A stretch of DNA of 8,779 nucleotides from Pseudomonadota bacterium (GTDB lineage Bacteria > Pseudomonadota > Alphaproteobacteria > Rhizobiales > Segnochrobactraceae), in the NCBI GenBank assembly GCA_023442215.1, contig JAEZMP010000593.1, positions 1-8,779 of the forward strand, read 5' to 3'. The notes under the pieces are model-generated. The model saw only the letters and a list, made by a program, of their open reading frames with translations. It was not told the DNA's origin and ran no database searches. A program made the translations under genes and the position numbers. Positions 6,120 through 8,779 of the stretch are shown here, piece by piece; positions within the stretch are counted from its first letter, which is position 1; every line of letters begins with the position of its first letter.

Positions 6120-6322
6120 TTGGGAATCGCTGCGCCCGCAACTTCAACGGCAAATCGGAACAACATCGGAGGCCCGCCCGGGCACGGGATCGCCCGAGGC
6201 CACGGAAATCGCTCCATATTCGAAACACCCTGGCTTCGCTCGCCCACTGGATCGGATCGGGCGAAAGATGCTCCCGGCTCATATAGCGCCGATGGACGGC
6301 CGATCAAAGGCAGGCGTCGGGT
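6120..6322 (-). other. holB-metG spacer with possible short upstream frame
   Basis: This spacer holds the promoter candidate above and an open minus-strand frame that ends at 6116, overlapping the metG start as ATGA. Its internal ATGs at 6214 and 6166 would give 32 and 16 residues, the latter [16 protein letters not shown]. Neither has a good ribosome binding site. I see no terminator after holB and no riboswitch I recognise. Confidence 0.3.
6281..6307 (-). promoter_or_regulatory. Possible metG promoter
   Basis: On the minus strand TTGATC (6307-6302) is followed after 15 bases by CTATAT (6286-6281), which equals the alphaproteobacterial -10 consensus. Reading the -10 as TATATG makes the spacing 16. 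The spacing is slightly short, but nothing else in the gap between holB and metG looks like a promoter. It implies an untranslated leader of roughly 155 bases. Confidence 0.4.
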
Positions 6323-7423
6323 TCACGCCGCGGCAAGGCGCGCCGCGTCGGAAAGGTCCTGGAACACGCCGATGACGACCTGCTTGCGATCGAGGTTGAA
6401 CGCGTCCGCGCGGGCGACCGCGCGGTCGATCTTTTCCCACGCCTCCGCCCAGGCGGACAGCGTGCGCGGGTGGGCGCCTGCGGCGGCGGACGAACGCACC
6501 CGATCGGAGATGAAGGCGCGGATGAGGTCGATCGAGAGATCGTAGGCCTCCGCGGCCTCGCGGCCGGAAACGAGCTCGGCGAACAGGTAGACCGCCCTGC
6601 GGTCCGGCTCGGCGGACAGTCGCGCGAGAAGCGGCGCCAGCGCACCCTCAACATCGACGGCGCCGCCAGCCAGCGCCGTCGCGGCCCGCCGCAGGCTGCC
6701 CTCGGAGATCGCCGCCGCGCGCGCCGCCACCGAGCGGTCCGCTGTCAGGCCGAGGGCGAGCAGCCCCTCCGCCACGTCGGCGGCCGCAAGCGGGCGCAAC
6801 ATCAGCCGGCGCGTGCGGGAGCGGATGGTCGGCAGCAACCGTCCGGGCGCATGAGACACCAGCAGGAACAATCCCTTGCGGGGCGGCTCCTCAAGCATTT
6901 TCAGAACGGCGTTCGCCGCATTGGCATTCAGATCGTCTGCGGCGTCGATGACGACGATCCGGTAACCACCGGTGCCCGCGGTGGAGCCGAAGAACGGCAC
7001 GAGCCGCCGCACTTCATCCACGGTGATCTCGGTCTTGAAACGCTTGGCCTTGTCGTCCCAGGGCCGGCGCAGGTGAAGAAGATCGGGATGCGCGCCCGCG
7101 CCCATCAGCCGCGCAGCCGGCGCGTCCGCTGCCACGCCGAGCCCCGTCACTGCCTGCACAGCGGGAGAGGCCGGATCGGGATGGGCGAGAACGAAGCGCG
7201 CGAAGCGCATGGCGAGCGTCGCCTTGCCGATGCCGCGCGGGCCGCCCAGAATCCAGCCGTGATGCAGCCGTCCGCTCCGATAGGCCTCCAGCAGTTCGTG
7301 TTCGGCGGCCTGATGGCCGAAAAGATGCGTCTGCTCACGGGGCGAAGGCGCGCCCTCGATCGCTTCCGGTTCGCCGACGGCGGCATCGTCGTCGCTCTCC
7401 CCGCGTCGGGATGCCTTCGCCAT
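6323..7423 (-). CDS. holB: DNA polymerase III subunit delta'
   Basis: A 366-residue AAA+ clamp-loader subunit that works with the DnaX and delta subunits to load the sliding clamp. The P-loop is GPRGIGKAT (61-69), preceded by the typical alphaproteobacterial lead-in PREQTHLFGHQAAE. ITVDEVRRL, YRIVVIDAADDLNANAANAVLKMLEEPP and FLLVSHAPGRLLPTIRSR follow in the family order. The P-loop lysine is present. The four zinc-binding cysteines of the E. coli protein are absent (I see no cysteine at all), and the usual SRC motif reads SRT. I chose ATG 7423 because GGAG stands 5 bases upstream. A GTG at 7459 overlapping the tmk stop (GTGA) would add 12 residues but has no ribosome binding site. It follows tmk directly and is almost certainly cotranscribed with it. 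Confidence 0.95.
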   Translation of the reverse strand: MAKASRRGESDDDAAVGEPEAIEGAPSPREQTHLFGHQAAEHELLEAYRSGRLHHGWILGGPRGIGKATLAMRFARFVLAHPDPASPAVQAVTGLGVAADAPAARLMGAGAHPDLLHLRRPWDDKAKRFKTEITVDEVRRLVPFFGSTAGTGGYRIVVIDAADDLNANAANAVLKMLEEPPRKGLFLLVSHAPGRLLPTIRSRTRRLMLRPLAAADVAEGLLALGLTADRSVAARAAAISEGSLRRAATALAGGAVDVEGALAPLLARLSAEPDRRAVYLFAELVSGREAAEAYDLSIDLIRAFISDRVRSSAAAGAHPRTLSAWAEAWEKIDRAVARADAFNLDRKQVVIGVFQDLSDAARLAAA

Positions 7424-7455
7424 TGCCACTCCGCTCGTTGACGATCTGCCCGCGT

Positions 7456-8118
7456 TCACGCCGGACGTTGGGACACGGCCGCGATCTCGGCGAAGCGGCC
7501 TTCGACGGCGGCCCAGATCGCCGCTTCAACCCCGCCGGCATCGAGCGTGCCATCGACGACGACGCACCGCTCCGGCTCCGCAGCCGCGATGTCCAGGAAT
7601 CCTCTGCGCCGACGCTCCTGGATTTCGAGGCTATCGCCTTCGAAGCGGTCCGTCACCCCGTCGCCACGGCGGGCAGCTGCCCGGGCCAGTCCGATTTCAG
7701 CGGGAACGTCGACGATGATCGTGAGATCGATGGCGAGATCCTGCAGCGCCAGCCGCTCGAGCGCGCCGATGAGCGCCGTCGAGACACCGGAAGCGCCCTG
7801 ATAGACGCGCGTCGAATCGGTAAACCGGTCGCAGAGTACCCACTCGCCGGCTTCCAGCGCAGGGCGGATGACACTGTCGACATGATCGACCCGCGCGGCA
7901 GCGAACAGCATCGCCTCGGTATCGGCCCCGAGCGCCGCCGCCGCGCCGGACAGCACGACGTGACGCACGATCTCCGCGCCCGGCGAGCCTCCCGGCTCCC
8001 GCGTCGTGCGGACCTTCAGTCCGAGCGACGATAGGCGCGCTGCCAGACGCGCGATCTGGGTTGATTTGCCGGCGCCTTCGCCGCCTTCGAAGGTGATGAA
8101 ACGGCCCGAGCCGACCAC
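7456..8118 (-). CDS. tmk: Thymidylate kinase
   Basis: A 220-residue cytosolic kinase that phosphorylates dTMP to dTDP with ATP, the last dedicated step to dTTP. The P-loop FEGGEGAGKST is at 10-20, the TREPGG nucleotide/Mg site at 39-44, CDRFTDST at 96-103, and the lid RRGDGVTDRFE at 150-160. Acidic D and E in the P-loop and a lid lacking many basic residues should be compared with class I and II enzymes before assigning a mechanism. I prefer the GTG at 8118 because GGAGA lies 5 bases upstream. The GTG at 8130 is the only other in-frame start before the upstream stop and has no ribosome binding site; it would add 4 residues. Its TGA lies 32 bases before the holB ATG. A promoter candidate lies in the 202-base gap upstream. 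Confidence 0.96.
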   Translation of the reverse strand: MVGSGRFITFEGGEGAGKSTQIARLAARLSSLGLKVRTTREPGGSPGAEIVRHVVLSGAAAALGADTEAMLFAAARVDHVDSVIRPALEAGEWVLCDRFTDSTRVYQGASGVSTALIGALERLALQDLAIDLTIIVDVPAEIGLARAAARRGDGVTDRFEGDSLEIQERRRRGFLDIAAAEPERCVVVDGTLDAGGVEAAIWAAVEGRFAEIAAVSQRPA

Positions 8119-8189
8119 GCGATTCTCCACGGCGCAATGAGACGCCCGCCTGCGGCATCGCGGAGGCCGGTGGCCCCGCCAGCGGTGAC

Positions 8190-8218
8190 GTTATGGAGCA
8201 AACGACTGCGAATTCAAG
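8190..8218 (-). promoter_or_regulatory. Likely promoter of tmk-holB
   Basis: On the minus strand CTTGAA (8218-8213) and CATAAC (8195-8190) are separated by exactly 17 bases, close to the alphaproteobacterial housekeeping pattern CTTGAC-N17-CTATAT. The expected start near 8183 leaves about 65 bases of leader before the tmk start. It is the best promoter match in the window. Confidence 0.5.
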
Positions 8219-8256
8219 GCACCGGACCGCACCGGCATGCGGCGCCCGTCTCCAAC

Positions 8257-8310
8257 GCCATCCGGCAAGGGTTCCGGATGGCTTCCGGGCTGAGGGCCAT
8301 CGAGGCCCTC
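8257..8310. repeat. Two tandem hairpins after the partial gene
   Basis: GCCATCCGG (8257-8265) pairs with CCGGATGGC (8274-8282) as a perfect 9-pair stem with an 8-base loop. GAGGGCC (8292-8298) pairs with GGCCCTC (8304-8310) as a perfect 7-pair stem with a 5-base loop. They lie 9 bases apart, beginning 10 bases after the stop of the minus-strand partial gene. Neither has a T-run, so they are weak as intrinsic terminators but may stabilise the 3' end of that message or aid factor-dependent termination. Confidence 0.5.
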
Positions 8311-8320
8311 GAGCGCGGGC

Positions 8321-8779
8321 TCAGTTGGCGGTCGGCTGAAGTTCGCCGAAGCGGGACGCCGCTTGCAACGCCGCGTTCAACTGCGAATCGCCGGCGTAAG
8401 AGGACGCCGAGGGAGACGGAGGCGCCAGCATCGAAAGCGTGTTCGGCGACGGCAGCGGCAGAGGAACCGCGACCTGATCGCTGCCCCCGGTCGCCGCTCC
8501 GGCTTCCGCGGCAGACGAAACGGCCTGCTCCGTTCCCGGCTTCAGCTCGGGTTCGTCGGGCCCCGGAACGTAGGTGGACGCGGCTGCAGGCGATGCGGCG
8601 GCGGCCGTTTCGGCCGCCGGAGCCTGCGGGGTGACGGGCGGCAGCTTCGCGGCGCTGTCGGTCGCACCCGGCAGCTGCATCGGCTTGCCGGCAGCCGGCA
8701 CGAACTCGGCGTAGCTGTAGGTATAGGTGGTCGTCATCCGCATCGGATCGACGCTGGCGACCTGCGTGCGCGCCTGCTT
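8321..8779 (-). CDS. Ala/Pro-rich C-terminus of unidentified protein (5' end outside window)
   Basis: The minus-strand frame is open to the window edge (it enters as KQARTQVASVDP), giving 152 visible residues; the ATG at 8743 is probably internal. After a short tyrosine- and threonine-rich stretch (TTTYTYSYAEF), the rest is low-complexity sequence rich in Ala, Pro, Ser and Glu, with PLPLPSP and an acidic segment PGPDEPELKPGTEQ. The final 25 residues (QLNAALQAASRFGELQPTAN) could form a helix. I recognise no domain. In related genomes the slot before tmk is often filled by an RlpA-type lytic transglycosylase or a D-alanyl-D-alanine carboxypeptidase, exported proteins that can carry such disordered tails, so an envelope protein is a reasonable guess from context only. 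Its message seems separate from tmk, given the hairpins and promoter in between. Confidence 0.6.
   Translation of the reverse strand, partial: KQARTQVASVDPMRMTTTYTYSYAEFVPAAGKPMQLPGATDSAAKLPPVTPQAPAAETAAAASPAAASTYVPGPDEPELKPGTEQAVSSAAEAGAATGGSDQVAVPLPLPSPNTLSMLAPPSPSASSYAGDSQLNAALQAASRFGELQPTAN

Noticed and set aside
1..8779. CRISPR arrays, insertion sequences, tRNA or rRNA genes, prophage or defence genes
   Set aside because: I found no regularly spaced repeats, transposase motifs, tRNA-like cloverleafs or integration sites. The protein genes are syntenic housekeeping genes.

Overview
The window is high-GC DNA, almost certainly from an alphaproteobacterium of the order Hyphomicrobiales (Rhizobiales). 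The evidence is the Entner-Doudoroff pair edd-eda, the block tmk-holB-metG-tatD-MBL hydrolase next to a cell-envelope-type gene (a common arrangement in that order, from memory), a short methionyl-tRNA synthetase with no zinc-knuckle cysteines, and promoter-like elements close to the alphaproteobacterial CTTGAC/CTATAT pattern. I cannot name the genus.

Layout. The plus strand carries the 3' end of edd (1-614), overlapped by 4 bases by eda (611-1276), then a good intrinsic terminator (1337-1373). A 600-base stretch without protein genes follows. Its first part holds a cluster of perfect palindromes. Its second part (about 1638-1770) looks like a small RNA: a long stem with a CCCUCCC loop, a C(UUCG)G hairpin and a strong intrinsic terminator with eight Ts. 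All protein genes from 1877 onward are on the minus strand. In minus-strand transcription order they are: an unidentified Ala/Pro-rich C-terminus (8321-8779, cut by the window edge), tmk, holB, metG, tatD, a PhnP/RNase Z-like metallo-beta-lactamase-fold hydrolase, and an mgtC/sapB-family membrane protein that converges on the small RNA.

How the genes work together. edd and eda perform the two steps that define the Entner-Doudoroff pathway (6-phosphogluconate to KDPG, then to pyruvate and glyceraldehyde 3-phosphate). tmk and holB serve DNA synthesis and lie head to tail. metG, tatD and the MBL hydrolase are tightly packed (a 1-base overlap, then a short gap) and probably cotranscribed. The 203-base gap before metG and the 202-base gap before tmk each contain a plausible promoter. 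mgtC stands apart, with its own 217-base upstream region.

Most of the protein genes are ordinary housekeeping genes. The part worth attention is the non-coding DNA around mgtC. The candidate small RNA has an anti-Shine-Dalgarno loop that matches the mgtC ribosome binding site over 9 consecutive bases. The mgtC leader itself contains three arms that can form two mutually exclusive hairpins, one of which touches that same ribosome binding site. These structures are read directly from the sequence; any regulatory role is inference.
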